A stretch of 64,000 nucleotides of DNA from Alphaproteobacteria bacterium (GTDB taxonomy: Bacteria > Pseudomonadota > Alphaproteobacteria > GCA-2731375). Shown in pieces: positions 7,830 to 17,521 of this stretch. A model generated the notes under the pieces. It saw only the letters and a list, made by a program, of their open reading frames with translations, was not told the DNA's origin and made no database searches. The DNA is taken from positions 28,294 through 92,293 of the forward strand of contig JADHTB010000016.1 in the NCBI GenBank assembly GCA_016776605.1, read 5' to 3'. The position numbers and the translations under genes are program-made. Position 1 is the first letter of the stretch. Each line of letters starts with the position of its first letter.

Positions 7830-8721
7830 CGGACACCGCCAGTCGCCTGAAGCGCGCCGCCGACGCCGCGGCACCGCCCTGGCGGTGATCGCGGCGGTCG
7901 GCCTTGGCCTGGCCGTGGCGCTTTCCCGCTATGCCTATGAGGGGGGCAGCAACGGCATCACCGTGGCCACGACGCGGGCCTGCCTGATGGCCATTGGCCT
8001 GCCCTTGTTTTGCTGGTTCAGCGGGCGCTCGTTGGCCCTGCCCTGGCGGGCCTGGGGCCATTGCGCCGGGCTGGGTGCTCTGACCGCCATGATGTTTTAC
8101 GGGCACGTGGGCGCGGTCGAATTCATCTCGGTCGGGCTGGCGGTGCTGTTGTTCTTCACCTATCCGCCGATGATTGCGGTGCTGAATATCCTGGTGGTGC
8201 GCGAACGGGTTACCCTCCCCAACATGATCGCCATCGGCGCCGCGTTTCTAGGCCTGGCCCTGATGTTGGGGGTATCCCTGGATATGGTCGATCTTCGCGG
8301 CGTTGCCCTGGCCCTGGGCGCGGGCATGGCGGCGGCCTGGAATGCGGTCTGGCTGGTCCGGCGCATGCAGCATTTGGACGCCATGGTCGTTACCACCCAC
8401 ATGGCCCTGGTCGCCGCCGCTGTTTTATTGGCGCTGTGTCTGGGGTTTGGCGGCATTGCCTGGCCGCGGACCGGCCCCGGCTGGGGCGGCCTGATCGCCG
8501 TGGTACTGTTACAGGCCAATTCGGTGCCGATCTATTTTCTGGCCTTAAGCTATATTGGCGCCCTGAAATCAGCCATGCTGACCAATGCCCAGCCGCTGGT
8601 CTCTATCACCGCGGCCTATCTGCTGTTCGGCGAAACCATGACCCCGGTGCAATTGCTGGGCGGCGCCATGGTCCTGGGCGGCATCGGGATCATGCAATAT
8701 TTCGGGCAGCGGAGAACTTAA
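7822..8721 (+). CDS. EamA/DMT superfamily permease
   Basis: About 299 aa from the TTG at 7822, with ten predicted membrane helices arranged as two EamA repeats (first around ALAVIAAVGLGLAVALSRYA to LALMLGV, second from VDLRGVALALGAGMAAAW to LGGAMVLGGIGIMQYF). The second repeat ends in the typical LVSITAAYLLFGETMTPVQLLGG block. The family exports or imports small metabolites; the substrate cannot be read from sequence. The frame also opens at a TTG at 7783, but that would overlap the upstream gene by 47 bp and add a charged tail before the first helix; the TTG at 7822 overlaps the upstream stop by only 8 bp. Confidence 0.85.
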   Translation: MPDGHRQSPEARRRRRGTALAVIAAVGLGLAVALSRYAYEGGSNGITVATTRACLMAIGLPLFCWFSGRSLALPWRAWGHCAGLGALTAMMFYGHVGAVEFISVGLAVLLFFTYPPMIAVLNILVVRERVTLPNMIAIGAAFLGLALMLGVSLDMVDLRGVALALGAGMAAAWNAVWLVRRMQHLDAMVVTTHMALVAAAVLLALCLGFGGIAWPRTGPGWGGLIAVVLLQANSVPIYFLALSYIGALKSAMLTNAQPLVSITAAYLLFGETMTPVQLLGGAMVLGGIGIMQYFGQRRT

Positions 8722-8747
8722 CGGCGGTCCATCAACGGCGGTCCATC
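8720..8747. repeat. Perfect 14-bp tandem duplication
   Basis: AACGGCGGTCCATC occurs twice back to back (8720-8733 and 8734-8747), directly over the stop codon of the EamA gene and just before the 3' end of the convergent DUF1289 gene. It looks like a recent slippage event in the short convergent spacer. Confidence 0.85.
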
Positions 8748-8750
8748 CCG

Positions 8751-8984
8751 TTACGCGCCACGATCGGCGATGCGGCGTTGGGCCAGTTCGGCCATGAGGG
8801 CATGCTGCTGGTCGGCGCTCATGGCCTGCCAACCGGCGATTTCACCGACCGTGCGATAACAGCCCAGACAGAATTTGGTTTCTGTGTGCAGGATACAAAC
8901 CCCGGCGCAGGGCGAGACCACGCGTTGCCTGGTTTTCGACGCTTCAGAAGGCGCTGTCACGGGCCGCTCCAAAATAATTTCCAC
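8751..8984 (-). CDS. DUF1289 domain-containing small protein
   Basis: 77 aa. The core SPCAGVCILHTETKFCLGC then YRTVGEIAGW has four cysteines (26, 30, 39, 42) in the C-x3-C-x8-C-x2-C arrangement of DUF1289, followed by the conserved R-T-x2-E-I-x2-W. The cysteines suggest a metal or Fe-S site, but this has not been shown for the family as far as I know. The N-terminal 20 residues are not conserved in this family. It is divergent from the ABC module starting at 9129, with about 144 bp between. Confidence 0.85.
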   Translation of the reverse strand: MEIILERPVTAPSEASKTRQRVVSPCAGVCILHTETKFCLGCYRTVGEIAGWQAMSADQQHALMAELAQRRIADRGA

Positions 8985-9128
8985 TAGCTGCGTGCAAATA
9001 ATCTACAAGGCAAATGCCGGCCTGCGCAAATGCTCTTGAAGGTTCCTGGCGAAGCGCCTATTTAACGGGCCTGAATCACCCGAAAATTGCACACCAGATA
9101 ATTTCTTGGCGAAAGAGGTAAAGCGTCT

Positions 9129-10103
9129 ATGGATTGGATGATAGAGGTCGAGGGTCTGGTTAAAACCTTTGGCCACCTGACGGCCGTGAACGGCGTCAGC
9201 TTCAATGTACCCAAGGGTGAGGTGTTAGGGTTTTTGGGCCCCAACGGGGCCGGCAAGTCCACCACCATGAAGATGATTACCGGCTTTATGACGCCGACCG
9301 CGGGCTCGGTCCGGGTGGCGGGTTATGACGTGGATGATCAGCCCATCGCCGCCAAGGCGCGGATCGGCTATCTGCCGGAAGGCGCCCCAGCCTACCCCGA
9401 TATGACGCCGATCAGCTTTTTGAATTTTGTCGCCGACGTGCGCGGGCTGGATACGGCCACCCGCCGGCGGCGCCTGGACTATGTCATCGCCAATGTGCAT
9501 TTGGAAGCGGTCCTGGAGCAGCCCATTGAAACCCTGTCCAAGGGCTTTAAACGGCGGGTCGGTCTGGCCCAGGCGATCCTGCATGATCCACCCGTCTTGA
9601 TCCTGGACGAGCCGACCGACGGCCTGGACCCGAACCAAAAACATGAGGTGCGAAGCCTGATCGCCGACATGGCGAAAGAAAAGGCCATCATTATCTCGAC
9701 GCATATTCTGGAAGAGGTCGATGCGGTCTGTACCCGGGCCATGATCATCGCCGAGGGCGGGATCGTCGCCGACGGCACGCCGGCGGAGTTGGAGCGCCAA
9801 TCACCCTTCCACAACGCGGTGCTGATCGATTGCCAGGACGACGGCGTGGCCGAAGCCCTGTTTGCCCTGGCCAACGTATCCCAGGTTGAAGAAATTCAAG
9901 GCGGGCGTTACCGGGCCTATCCGAAACACGGCGAAACCATCGTGGCGGAGGTTGCCGATTTGGTCAAACAACGGAACTGGTCAACCTCGCGCCTATCGGT
10001 GGAGTCACCCCGCCTGGACGACGTATTTCGTAAAATCACCGGTGTCGGAACCGGAACCGACCGGAGCGAAAACCGGGGCGAAAATCCGGAGGGAGCCGCA
10101 TAA
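9129..10103 (+). CDS. ABC transporter ATP-binding protein (GldA-like)
   Basis: 324 aa. Walker A GPNGAGKST lies at residues 37-45, the signature LSKGFKRRVGLAQAI near 135, Walker B VLILDEPTDGLDP near 157, and the H-loop in IIISTHILEEVD. The C-terminal 80 residues are the usual DUF4162-like extension of DrrA/GldA-type ATPases. The gene starts a tightly packed set: the next gene's ATG overlaps its stop (TAATG), followed by a GldG-like protein and a DUF4340 protein. The set matches the Gld-type ABC module found widely outside gliding bacteria, whose cargo is unknown. The C-terminal tail is rich in Glu/Arg/Asn (RSENRGENPEG) and probably flexible. Confidence 0.93.
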   Translation: MDWMIEVEGLVKTFGHLTAVNGVSFNVPKGEVLGFLGPNGAGKSTTMKMITGFMTPTAGSVRVAGYDVDDQPIAAKARIGYLPEGAPAYPDMTPISFLNFVADVRGLDTATRRRRLDYVIANVHLEAVLEQPIETLSKGFKRRVGLAQAILHDPPVLILDEPTDGLDPNQKHEVRSLIADMAKEKAIIISTHILEEVDAVCTRAMIIAEGGIVADGTPAELERQSPFHNAVLIDCQDDGVAEALFALANVSQVEEIQGGRYRAYPKHGETIVAEVADLVKQRNWSTSRLSVESPRLDDVFRKITGVGTGTDRSENRGENPEGAA

Positions 10104-10837
10104 TGTCTGCTACCTGGGCCGTCTTTCGGCGTGAGTTAAAGGGGTATTTCAACACCCCGTTAGCTTATATCTTCATCGTCATATTTCTGTTTCTGACCGG
10201 CATTTTCGCCTTCTATATGGGCAGCTTCTTCCTTCGCGGGCAGGCGGACTTAAAACCGTTCTTCAACTTCCATCCCTGGCTATATCTGTTTCTGGTGCCG
10301 GCCATCGCCATGCGCCTATGGGCCGAAGAGCGCAAATCCGGCTCTATCGAGCTATTGCTGACCCTGCCGCTTTCCGTATGGTCCGCGGTGGTGGGTAAAT
10401 TCCTCGCGGCCTGGGTGTTCATTGGCATCGCCTTGAGCCTGACCTTTCCCATGTGGTTGACGGTCAGCTATCTGGGCCAGCCGGACCATGGCGTGATCAT
10501 CGCCTCGTATCTGGGCAGCATGTTGATGGCGGGGGGCTATCTGGCCATCGGCGCCTGTATTTCAGCGGCCACCAAGAACCAGGTTATCGCCTTTGTTATT
10601 TCAGTAGTGGTGTGCTTCTTGTTTACGGTTTCCGGCGCGCCGATCGTGCTGGACTTTTTCGCCGTCTGGGCGCCACAGGCACTGCTGGACGCGGTCGCCT
10701 CGTTCAGCTTCCTGACCCACTTCAACGCAATTCAGAACGGCGTCATCGATCTGCGCGATCTGATTTACTTCATCTCGTTGATCCTGTTTTGGCTATTCGC
10801 CAATCTGATCATCGTCGATCTGAAAAAAGCTAATTGA
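10103..10837 (+). CDS. ABC transporter permease (GldF-like, ABC-2 type)
   Basis: 244 aa with six predicted membrane helices. The N-terminus (FRRELKGYFNTPLAYIFIVIF) is the characteristic start of the ABC-2 subfamily that pairs with GldA-type ATPases. The conserved WAEERKSGSIELLLTLP loop, which contacts the ATPase, lies after the second helix near residue 73. Its start codon overlaps the stop of the ATPase gene by one base, so the two are translationally coupled and presumably form one transporter together with the GldG-like protein downstream. The substrate is unknown. Confidence 0.92.
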   Translation: MSATWAVFRRELKGYFNTPLAYIFIVIFLFLTGIFAFYMGSFFLRGQADLKPFFNFHPWLYLFLVPAIAMRLWAEERKSGSIELLLTLPLSVWSAVVGKFLAAWVFIGIALSLTFPMWLTVSYLGQPDHGVIIASYLGSMLMAGGYLAIGACISAATKNQVIAFVISVVVCFLFTVSGAPIVLDFFAVWAPQALLDAVASFSFLTHFNAIQNGVIDLRDLIYFISLILFWLFANLIIVDLKKAN

Positions 10838-10850
10838 GGGGGATAGGCGC

Positions 10851-12749
10851 ATGAACCGTTCAACAACCGCCGTGTTTGCCCTGGTTTTGGCTGGCATCCT
10901 GTATCTCAGCATCAACGTATTCTCGTCCAATACCCTGCGTTCAATCCACCTGGATCTGACCGAAGAGGGCTTATACACACTAAGCCCGGGCTCCAAGCGC
11001 ATCCTAACTGAAATACCGGAACCTATTCATCTGCGTTTCTATTTCTCGGAAAAGCTGTCCAACCAGCTGCCCAACATCAAATCCTATGGCCTGCGGGTCC
11101 GGGAATTGCTGGAGCAATATGTCAATCTGTCCCAAGGCAAAATCCGCCTGGAGATCATCGACCCCGAACCTTTTACCGAGGACGAGGATGAAGCCGTCCG
11201 CCTTGGTCTACAGGCCGTGCCCCTTGGCACGGGGGACAGCCTGTATTTCGGTCTGATCGCCACCAATACCATCGATGACCGCCAGACCGTGCCGTTTTTC
11301 AGCCGCGAAAAAGAAGCTTTCCTGGAATACGATCTGACCCGGATGCTGTTTAACCTGAGTGATCCGAAGAAGCCGATCGTCGGCCTGATCAGCGGATTGC
11401 AGATGAACGCGGACGCCTCCCCCATGCTGCGTTTCAGCGGCGGGCCACAGCCTTGGGCCATCATCGGCGCCATCCGCGATGCCTTTGATCTGCGGACACT
11501 GGATCCACAGCAAGGGGTGATCCCCAAGGATGTGGACGTCTTGATGATCGCCCACCCTCTGGGCCTGAACGAGGCGGCGCTTTATGCCATTGACCAATTC
11601 GTCTTGGGCGGCGGCCGGGTCTTGGTCTTTGTCGATCCCTTTTCCGAGGCGACCGCGCATACGCGAAAACAGCAGGGGCAGCGGGCGTTGGAGCTGGCCA
11701 GTTCAAATCTTGAAAAACTGTTGAATACCTGGGGCGTATCGGTTCCTACCGATCACGTCATCGGGGATTTCGAAGCGGCCCAACAGGTCAACGCTGGCGA
11801 GGGCGGCCGCACCCGCGTTGTCCGCTATCTTGTTTGGCTGCAAATGGGCCCCGGAAGCCTGAACGCGGAAGACGTGGTCACCGCTAATCTTGGCCCGATG
11901 ATATTGGCCAACGCGGGCAGCATCAAAGTGTTGCCCAAGTCCGGAGTCACCGTCAGCCCCCTGATCTCCACCTCCACCCAGGCCATGCGGATGGAAACTA
12001 ATCTGGTCCGCTTTGGCCCGGACCCCAGCCGGCTGTTGGGACTATTCAAAGCAGATGGCATCCGCCACATCCTCGCGGCCCGGCTGAGCGGCAATGTCAA
12101 ATCAGCCTTCCCCGATGGCCCGCCACAGAGCCCAGACAAGGCTGCGGGCAAGGCTCTGCCTCACCTGAAGGAAAGCGGCAATCCCATCAGCGTCATCGTT
12201 TTAGCCGATAGCGATCTGCTGCATGACCAATTCTGGCTACGCCGGCAAAACTTAATGGGCCAGGATATCATCGTGCCAATCTCGGCCAACGCCGACTTCG
12301 TGATCAACGCCCTGGATAATCTGTCAGGCTCGTCCGATCTCATCGGGCTGCGCAGCCGGGGCAAATCCACCCGCCCGTTCGACGTGGTGGAAACCATGCG
12401 CCGGACGGCCGAGCAAAAGTTCCTGTCCGAAGAGCGCAAGCTGAAGGAGAGCCTGGAAAAAAGCAAAAGCCGCATTGCCGAGCTTGAATCCCGGGCCCCA
12501 GCCGGTGGCGGCAACCTGTTGACGGCGGAACAGCAGGCCGAAATTCAATCGGTCCGCGCCCAGGTCCTGCAAACCCGGAAGCAGCTACGCGATGTCCAGC
12601 ATAATTTAAACCGGGATATCGATAATCTGGAGTCGCGGTTGAAATTCGCCAATGTGGGCCTGATGCCCCTGGCGGTAGCGGTGATCGCGGCCATCCTTGC
12701 CCTGTTCCGATTGCGGCGGCGGCGGCGCGCGGGCGCGGCGCGAAGCTGA
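10851..12749 (+). CDS. GldG-like ABC-module auxiliary membrane protein
   Basis: 632 aa. One N-terminal helix (AVFALVLAGILYLSINVFS, residues about 8-26), then a large extracytoplasmic region beginning with the family block HLDLTEEGLYTLSPGSKRIL. A coiled-coil Lys/Glu-rich segment follows (roughly 515-600), then a C-terminal helix (VGLMPLAVAVIAAILALF) and a basic RRRRRR-rich tail. This is the ABC_transp_aux / GldG architecture. The Shine-Dalgarno GAGGGGG precedes the ATG. It follows the permease by 13 bp and precedes a DUF4340 gene by 15 bp, so the four genes form one operon. In Flavobacterium GldA/F/G assist gliding; in proteobacteria the role is unknown. Confidence 0.88.
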   Translation: MNRSTTAVFALVLAGILYLSINVFSSNTLRSIHLDLTEEGLYTLSPGSKRILTEIPEPIHLRFYFSEKLSNQLPNIKSYGLRVRELLEQYVNLSQGKIRLEIIDPEPFTEDEDEAVRLGLQAVPLGTGDSLYFGLIATNTIDDRQTVPFFSREKEAFLEYDLTRMLFNLSDPKKPIVGLISGLQMNADASPMLRFSGGPQPWAIIGAIRDAFDLRTLDPQQGVIPKDVDVLMIAHPLGLNEAALYAIDQFVLGGGRVLVFVDPFSEATAHTRKQQGQRALELASSNLEKLLNTWGVSVPTDHVIGDFEAAQQVNAGEGGRTRVVRYLVWLQMGPGSLNAEDVVTANLGPMILANAGSIKVLPKSGVTVSPLISTSTQAMRMETNLVRFGPDPSRLLGLFKADGIRHILAARLSGNVKSAFPDGPPQSPDKAAGKALPHLKESGNPISVIVLADSDLLHDQFWLRRQNLMGQDIIVPISANADFVINALDNLSGSSDLIGLRSRGKSTRPFDVVETMRRTAEQKFLSEERKLKESLEKSKSRIAELESRAPAGGGNLLTAEQQAEIQSVRAQVLQTRKQLRDVQHNLNRDIDNLESRLKFANVGLMPLAVAVIAAILALFRLRRRRRAGAARS

Positions 12750-12764
12750 CGGGAAGAAAATAAC

Positions 12765-13856
12765 ATGAAAACAAAGCCTTTTATCCTGCTCGCATCCGTC
12801 ACCGCATTGTCCGTGGTGGCGGCCATCTGGTCCAGCGTGGAGCGCAGCCGCGCCACCGCATCCGCCGCGCCGCCGGGCGGCCTGTTTCCAAATTTGATTA
12901 CACAGGTCAACAACATCGCACGCATCAATGTGCACACGCCAAAGCTGGCCTTTACCATTCTTCGCGGCGAAGGGGATAACTGGCGGGTCAAGGAACGGGA
13001 TGGCTATCCGGTAAAATTCGAGACCATTAAACAGGCCGTCGTCGGCATCGCCAGCATACGGCTGCTGGAGGCCAAAACCGCCAAACCCGCATTGCATGAC
13101 CGGCTATTCCTGAAGGCGCCGCAGGACGGTGGGCGCGGCACCACCATCGCCCTTGCGGATGGCAAGGGCGAAGCTATCGCCGCCGTCGTCATCGGCAAGA
13201 CCAAGGTCAACCCCACCCAAAATGAAGACGGTATCCACTATGTCCGGCGCCTGGACGGGGCGCAGAGTTATCTAGCCTCGGGCCGAATTGAGGTCTGGGA
13301 GACCATCGACCGCTGGCTGGACGACGCCATGCCGACCATCGCCCGCCAACGGGTGCGCGCCGCGACCACAATTCAGCCGGACGGCGCCCGCGCCGGGGTG
13401 TCCCGGACGGATCCCGACAGCCGCGATTTTAAAGTTGCCAACATCCCCCCCGGCATGAAGCAGTTGCAAGAGACAGCCGGCAATGCCCTGGGTTCGGCCC
13501 TTGGTTTTCTGACCTTTAAAGACGTGCGCCGCGGCGACAAGGCGGACTTCGACGGCGCCAATCGCGCCGAATTCAACACCTTTGACGGCATCACCCTGAC
13601 AGTGTCCGTGAGCAAGCGCGAGGACGGCTATTGGGTGCGCCTATCGGCAGCCTTCGATGCCGCCGATATCAAGCTGGACGGCCTGACGAAAGAGCAAAAG
13701 ACCGCCATGAAAAGCGTTGATGAGGCCAAGCAGGAGGTCGCGATGATCAATAAACGTTTCGCCCCATGGGCCTATAAATTCCCCGACTACAAGGCAAAAG
13801 ACTTTCTGACCGAGGCCAGTGCCCTGCTGGTTGAAGACAAAGACGCCAAAAAATAA
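12765..13856 (+). CDS. DUF4340 domain-containing periplasmic/anchored protein
   Basis: 363 aa. An uncleaved signal-anchor-like N-terminus (FILLASVTALSVVAAIW) is followed by repeated beta-rich segments typical of DUF4340: FTILRGEGDNWRVKERDGYPV, and AAVVIGKTKVNPTQNEDGIHYVRR. It is the fourth gene of the Gld-type ABC operon, where DUF4340 proteins regularly accompany GldG-like proteins; probably an extracytoplasmic subunit. Biochemical function is unknown. The 3' end is followed by htpG after 13 bp. Confidence 0.85.
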   Translation: MKTKPFILLASVTALSVVAAIWSSVERSRATASAAPPGGLFPNLITQVNNIARINVHTPKLAFTILRGEGDNWRVKERDGYPVKFETIKQAVVGIASIRLLEAKTAKPALHDRLFLKAPQDGGRGTTIALADGKGEAIAAVVIGKTKVNPTQNEDGIHYVRRLDGAQSYLASGRIEVWETIDRWLDDAMPTIARQRVRAATTIQPDGARAGVSRTDPDSRDFKVANIPPGMKQLQETAGNALGSALGFLTFKDVRRGDKADFDGANRAEFNTFDGITLTVSVSKREDGYWVRLSAAFDAADIKLDGLTKEQKTAMKSVDEAKQEVAMINKRFAPWAYKFPDYKAKDFLTEASALLVEDKDAKK

Positions 13857-13869
13857 TGGAGCATTCCAA

Positions 13870-15741
13870 ATGAGCGAGGAAACACTTTCCTTCCAGACCG
13901 AGGTGGCGCGGCTTTTACGCCTGATGGTCAATTCGGTGTATTCCGACAAGGAAGTCTTTTTGCGGGAATTGATCTCCAATGCCTCCGATGCCTGCGACAA
14001 GGCGCGTTACCTGTCCATTACCGAACCGGCAATCCTGGGCGACGACCCTGACTTCAAGGTGCATATCAAGGTTGATACGGTGGCGCGGACCCTGTCCCTG
14101 TCCGACAACGGCATCGGCATGGACCGCGATACTCTGATCAGCGATTTAGGCACCATTGCGCGCTCTGGCACATCTGCCTTCATGGAAAACCTCAGTGGCG
14201 ACGCCACCAAGGACATGCAGATGATCGGCCAATTCGGTGTCGGCTTCTACTCCGTCTTCATGGTCGCCGATAAAGTTGAAGTGACCTCGCGGCGGGTCGG
14301 TGACGATGCGGCCTGGATCTGGACGTCCGACGGGCTGGGCGAATTCACCATAGCCGAGGCCGAACGCGCCGGCCGGGGCACCACCATAGTGATCCACCTG
14401 AAGGAGGGTGAGGATGAATGGCTGGAAGCCAATAAACTACAAGGCGTCGTGAAGAAATATTCCGATCACATCGCGCTGCCGATCCTGCTGTCCATCGACG
14501 AAGCAGAGGAAACCGCGGCGAACGCTGCCTCCGCCATCTGGAGCCGGCCAAAATCCGAGATCACGGACGAACAATATACAGAATTCTATCACCACGTCGG
14601 CCACGCCATGGACGATCCCTGGCTGACCATCCACTACAAGGCCGAGGGCAAAATTGAATATACCGGCCTGCTGTTCGTGCCGACGCGCCGCCCCTTTGAT
14701 CTGTTTGATCCGGCCCGGCGCCACGCGGTTAAACTTTATGTGCGGCGGGTCTTTATCACCGACGAGGCGGAAGGCCTGATCCCTTCCTATCTGCGTTTTC
14801 TGCGCGGCATCGTGGACAGCGAGGACCTGCCGCTGAACATCAGCCGCGAGATGCTGCAGACCTCTCCCGTGATGCGCCATATGAACCAGGCGGTCACCCG
14901 GCGCGTTTTGACCGAGTTGGGCAAGAAAGCCGACAAGGAGCCGAAGGCGTACGCAGAGTTCTGGGAAAATTTCGGTTCCGTCCTGAAGGAAGGCCTGTAC
15001 GAGGATCAGGAGCGGCAGACCGAATTACTGGAACTGGTGCGCTTCCGTTCCACTGCCGGCGATGATCTGGTCAGTCTGAAAGACTATGTCGGGCGCATGC
15101 AGAAAGGCCAGGAGGCGATTTACTACATCACCGGCGATGATCTGCAGACCCTGGAAAACAGCCCCCATCTGGAAGGCTTCCGGGCCCGGGGTGTTGAGGT
15201 TTTACTGCTATCCGACCCGGTGGACGATTTCTGGCTCTCCGCGGTCTTTGAATACGATAGCCATGCCCTGACCTCTGCTACCCGAGGCGCCATGGATTTA
15301 TCGAGCCTGGGCGAAGAGCCGGCCAAGGACGAGGCCGAGGAGGCCGAGCCCATCGGCGACTCTGAACTGGCCACCCTGATCGCGCTGGTCAAACAGACCT
15401 TGGGGGAAGCGGTCAAGGATGTGCGCGCCACCGGTCGCCTGACCGATAGCGCGGTCTGTCTGGTCGCCGATGACGGCGATATGGATATGCGCCTGGAACG
15501 GATGTTGAAGGCGCACAATCAACTCAACACGGATTCCGTCCGAATTCTGGAAATCAATCCCAAGCACGCCCTGATAAAGAACATGGCCAGCGCGGCCACC
15601 AAGGGCGGCGCGGCGGACGATATGGCCGATCTGGCCCACCTGCTGCTGGATCAGGCCCGCATTATCGAAGGCGAAGCCCTGCCCGACCCGGCGGCATTCT
15701 CCCGTCGCATGGCAACGGTGATGGCCAAAGCTACGGGCTGA
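13870..15741 (+). CDS. htpG: Molecular chaperone HtpG (bacterial Hsp90)
   Basis: 623 aa from the ATG at 13870, the normal HtpG length. A longer frame from 13819 overlaps the upstream gene and is rejected because homologues begin at the equivalent of MSEETLSFQTEV. The GHKL ATPase domain shows ELISNASDACDKAR, SDNGIGMDRD and IGQFGVGFYSVFMVADKV; the middle domain has the catalytic-loop NISREMLQ; the C-terminal dimerisation domain ends near MATVMAKAT. ATP-dependent client remodelling in the cytoplasm. It directly follows the Gld-type ABC operon (13 bp) and might be read through from it, although no dedicated promoter could be identified either way. Confidence 0.97.
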   Translation: MSEETLSFQTEVARLLRLMVNSVYSDKEVFLRELISNASDACDKARYLSITEPAILGDDPDFKVHIKVDTVARTLSLSDNGIGMDRDTLISDLGTIARSGTSAFMENLSGDATKDMQMIGQFGVGFYSVFMVADKVEVTSRRVGDDAAWIWTSDGLGEFTIAEAERAGRGTTIVIHLKEGEDEWLEANKLQGVVKKYSDHIALPILLSIDEAEETAANAASAIWSRPKSEITDEQYTEFYHHVGHAMDDPWLTIHYKAEGKIEYTGLLFVPTRRPFDLFDPARRHAVKLYVRRVFITDEAEGLIPSYLRFLRGIVDSEDLPLNISREMLQTSPVMRHMNQAVTRRVLTELGKKADKEPKAYAEFWENFGSVLKEGLYEDQERQTELLELVRFRSTAGDDLVSLKDYVGRMQKGQEAIYYITGDDLQTLENSPHLEGFRARGVEVLLLSDPVDDFWLSAVFEYDSHALTSATRGAMDLSSLGEEPAKDEAEEAEPIGDSELATLIALVKQTLGEAVKDVRATGRLTDSAVCLVADDGDMDMRLERMLKAHNQLNTDSVRILEINPKHALIKNMASAATKGGAADDMADLAHLLLDQARIIEGEALPDPAAFSRRMATVMAKATG

Positions 15742-15808
15742 CAAGTTTGGGGCGGCATGCCAAAGTTGTCACTTGAGATAGGTTGCAACACACATCGGGA
15801 GGCATCTG

Positions 15809-17503
15809 ATGCGAAAGCTGACGCAAAGCTATAACCATGGGGCCAGTTCGGTGCCGTTGATTGGCGAAACCATCGGCACCTATTTCGATGCCGCCGTTGA
15901 ACGCTGGGGCGAAAAAGACGCCTTGATCGTGCGCCACCAAAATCTGCGTTGGACCTATGCCCAGTTGAAGGAAGCGGTCGATGATTTTGCCGCCGGCCTG
16001 CTGGCCTTGGGCCTGGCGCCGGGTGAGCGCATCGGGATCTGGTCCCAGAACAATGCCGAATGGGCCATCAGCCAGTTCGCCACCGCCAAGGCCGGCCTGA
16101 TCCTGGTCAACATCAACCCGGCCTATCGCCTGACCGAGCTGGAATATGCCCTGAACAAGGTGGCGTGCAAGGCGCTGATTATCTCGCCCAGCTTCAAGAC
16201 CTCCGACTATGTCGCCATGGTCCGCAGCCTGGCGCCGGAGATCGACAGCGCTGAACCGGGACAACTGCAGGCGGAGAAGCTACCGCACCTGCGAACCGTC
16301 ATTCGCATGGGCGAAGCGGCCACCCCCGGCATGTACAATTTCGACGCGGTCGCCGCGCTGGCCGGGGAAAGTCACCACCAGCAACTGGCAGCCCTCGCCG
16401 GCGAGTTGCAATTCGACGACGCCATCAATGTTCAATTCACCTCGGGCACCACCGGCTTTCCCAAGGGCGCGACCCTGACCCACCACAACATCCTCAACAA
16501 CGGCTATTTCGTGGGTGAGGCGATCAAGATGACCGACGCGGACCGCCTGTGCATTCCCGTGCCTTTGTATCACTGCTTTGGCATGGTGATGGGCAACCTG
16601 GCCTGCCTGACCCATGGCGCCGCAATGGTCTATCCCGGCGAAGGCTTTGATCCAACGGAAGTCTTGCAGGCGATCCAGGACGAAGGCTGCACCGCGCTGT
16701 ACGGCGTGCCGACCATGTTCATTGCCGCCCTGGACCATGCTGATTTCGACAGCTTTGATCTTGCCACCCTGCGCACGGGCATCATGGCCGGCTCTCCCTG
16801 TCCCACCGAAGTGATGAAGCAGGTGATCGAGAAGATGCACATGACAGAGGTCACCATCGCCTATGGCATGACGGAAACCTCGCCGGTCAGCTTCCAGGCG
16901 GCGGTGGACGATACCATGGAGCGCAAGGTGGGCACCGTGGGACGCTCCTTGCCGCACGTGGAATCCAAGATCATCGATGCGGATGGGCGCATCGTCGCGC
17001 CGGGCGAGACCGGCGAGATTCTGACCCGTGGTTATAACGTCATGCTGGGTTATTGGGACGACGCGGCGCGTACGGCGGAGGCGATCGATGCCGCCGGCTG
17101 GATGCACACGGGTGATCTGGGCACCATGGACGAATATGGCTATGGCAACGTGGTCGGGCGCATCAAGGACATGGTGATCCGGGGTGGCGAAAACGTCTAT
17201 CCCCGCGAGATCGAGGAATATCTGTACCGCCACGACAAGATCCAGGACGTTCAGGTGGTGGGTATACCCGACCCGAAATTCGGCGAGGAATTATGCGCCT
17301 GGATCGTCCTGCGCGACGGTGAAACGGCGGAGGAAGAAGAAATCAAGGCATTCTGCCGCGGCCAGATCGCCCACTATAAAGTGCCGCGCTATATCAAATT
17401 CGTCGACGCATTCCCCATGACCGTGACCGGCAAGGTGCAAAAATTCGTTATGCGTGAAACCATGATCGAAGAACTGAACCTGGCGGAAGCCAAGACGGCC
17501 TAG
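15809..17503 (+). CDS. AMP-binding acyl-CoA synthetase
   Basis: 564 aa, ANL superfamily. P-loop [11 protein letters not shown] at residues 210-220, the A5 motif YGMTETSP, the A7/A8 [16 protein letters not shown] and [20 protein letters not shown], and the catalytic lysine of A10 in VTGKVQKF. The closest type is the fatty-acyl-CoA synthase/FadD-like group (FACL); chain-length preference cannot be read off. A strong Shine-Dalgarno GGGAGG lies 6 nt before the ATG. The stop TAG at 17501-17503 runs straight into AGAGCAATTCCGGG, a stub of the dispersed repeat, so the end of the coding frame was probably set by that sequence. Confidence 0.93.
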   Translation: MRKLTQSYNHGASSVPLIGETIGTYFDAAVERWGEKDALIVRHQNLRWTYAQLKEAVDDFAAGLLALGLAPGERIGIWSQNNAEWAISQFATAKAGLILVNINPAYRLTELEYALNKVACKALIISPSFKTSDYVAMVRSLAPEIDSAEPGQLQAEKLPHLRTVIRMGEAATPGMYNFDAVAALAGESHHQQLAALAGELQFDDAINVQFTSGTTGFPKGATLTHHNILNNGYFVGEAIKMTDADRLCIPVPLYHCFGMVMGNLACLTHGAAMVYPGEGFDPTEVLQAIQDEGCTALYGVPTMFIAALDHADFDSFDLATLRTGIMAGSPCPTEVMKQVIEKMHMTEVTIAYGMTETSPVSFQAAVDDTMERKVGTVGRSLPHVESKIIDADGRIVAPGETGEILTRGYNVMLGYWDDAARTAEAIDAAGWMHTGDLGTMDEYGYGNVVGRIKDMVIRGGENVYPREIEEYLYRHDKIQDVQVVGIPDPKFGEELCAWIVLRDGETAEEEEIKAFCRGQIAHYKVPRYIKFVDAFPMTVTGKVQKFVMRETMIEELNLAEAKTA

Positions 17504-17517
17504 AGCAATTCCGGGCC
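17501..17517. repeat. Stub of the dispersed repeat at a gene end
   Basis: TAGAGCAATTCCGGGCC matches the first ten bases of repeat module B, then diverges to the CCGGG form also seen at 4553 and 30605. It fills the 18-bp convergent spacer between the acyl-CoA synthetase and the TauE gene, and its first three bases are the synthetase stop codon. Confidence 0.6.
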
Positions 17518-17521
17518 GACA

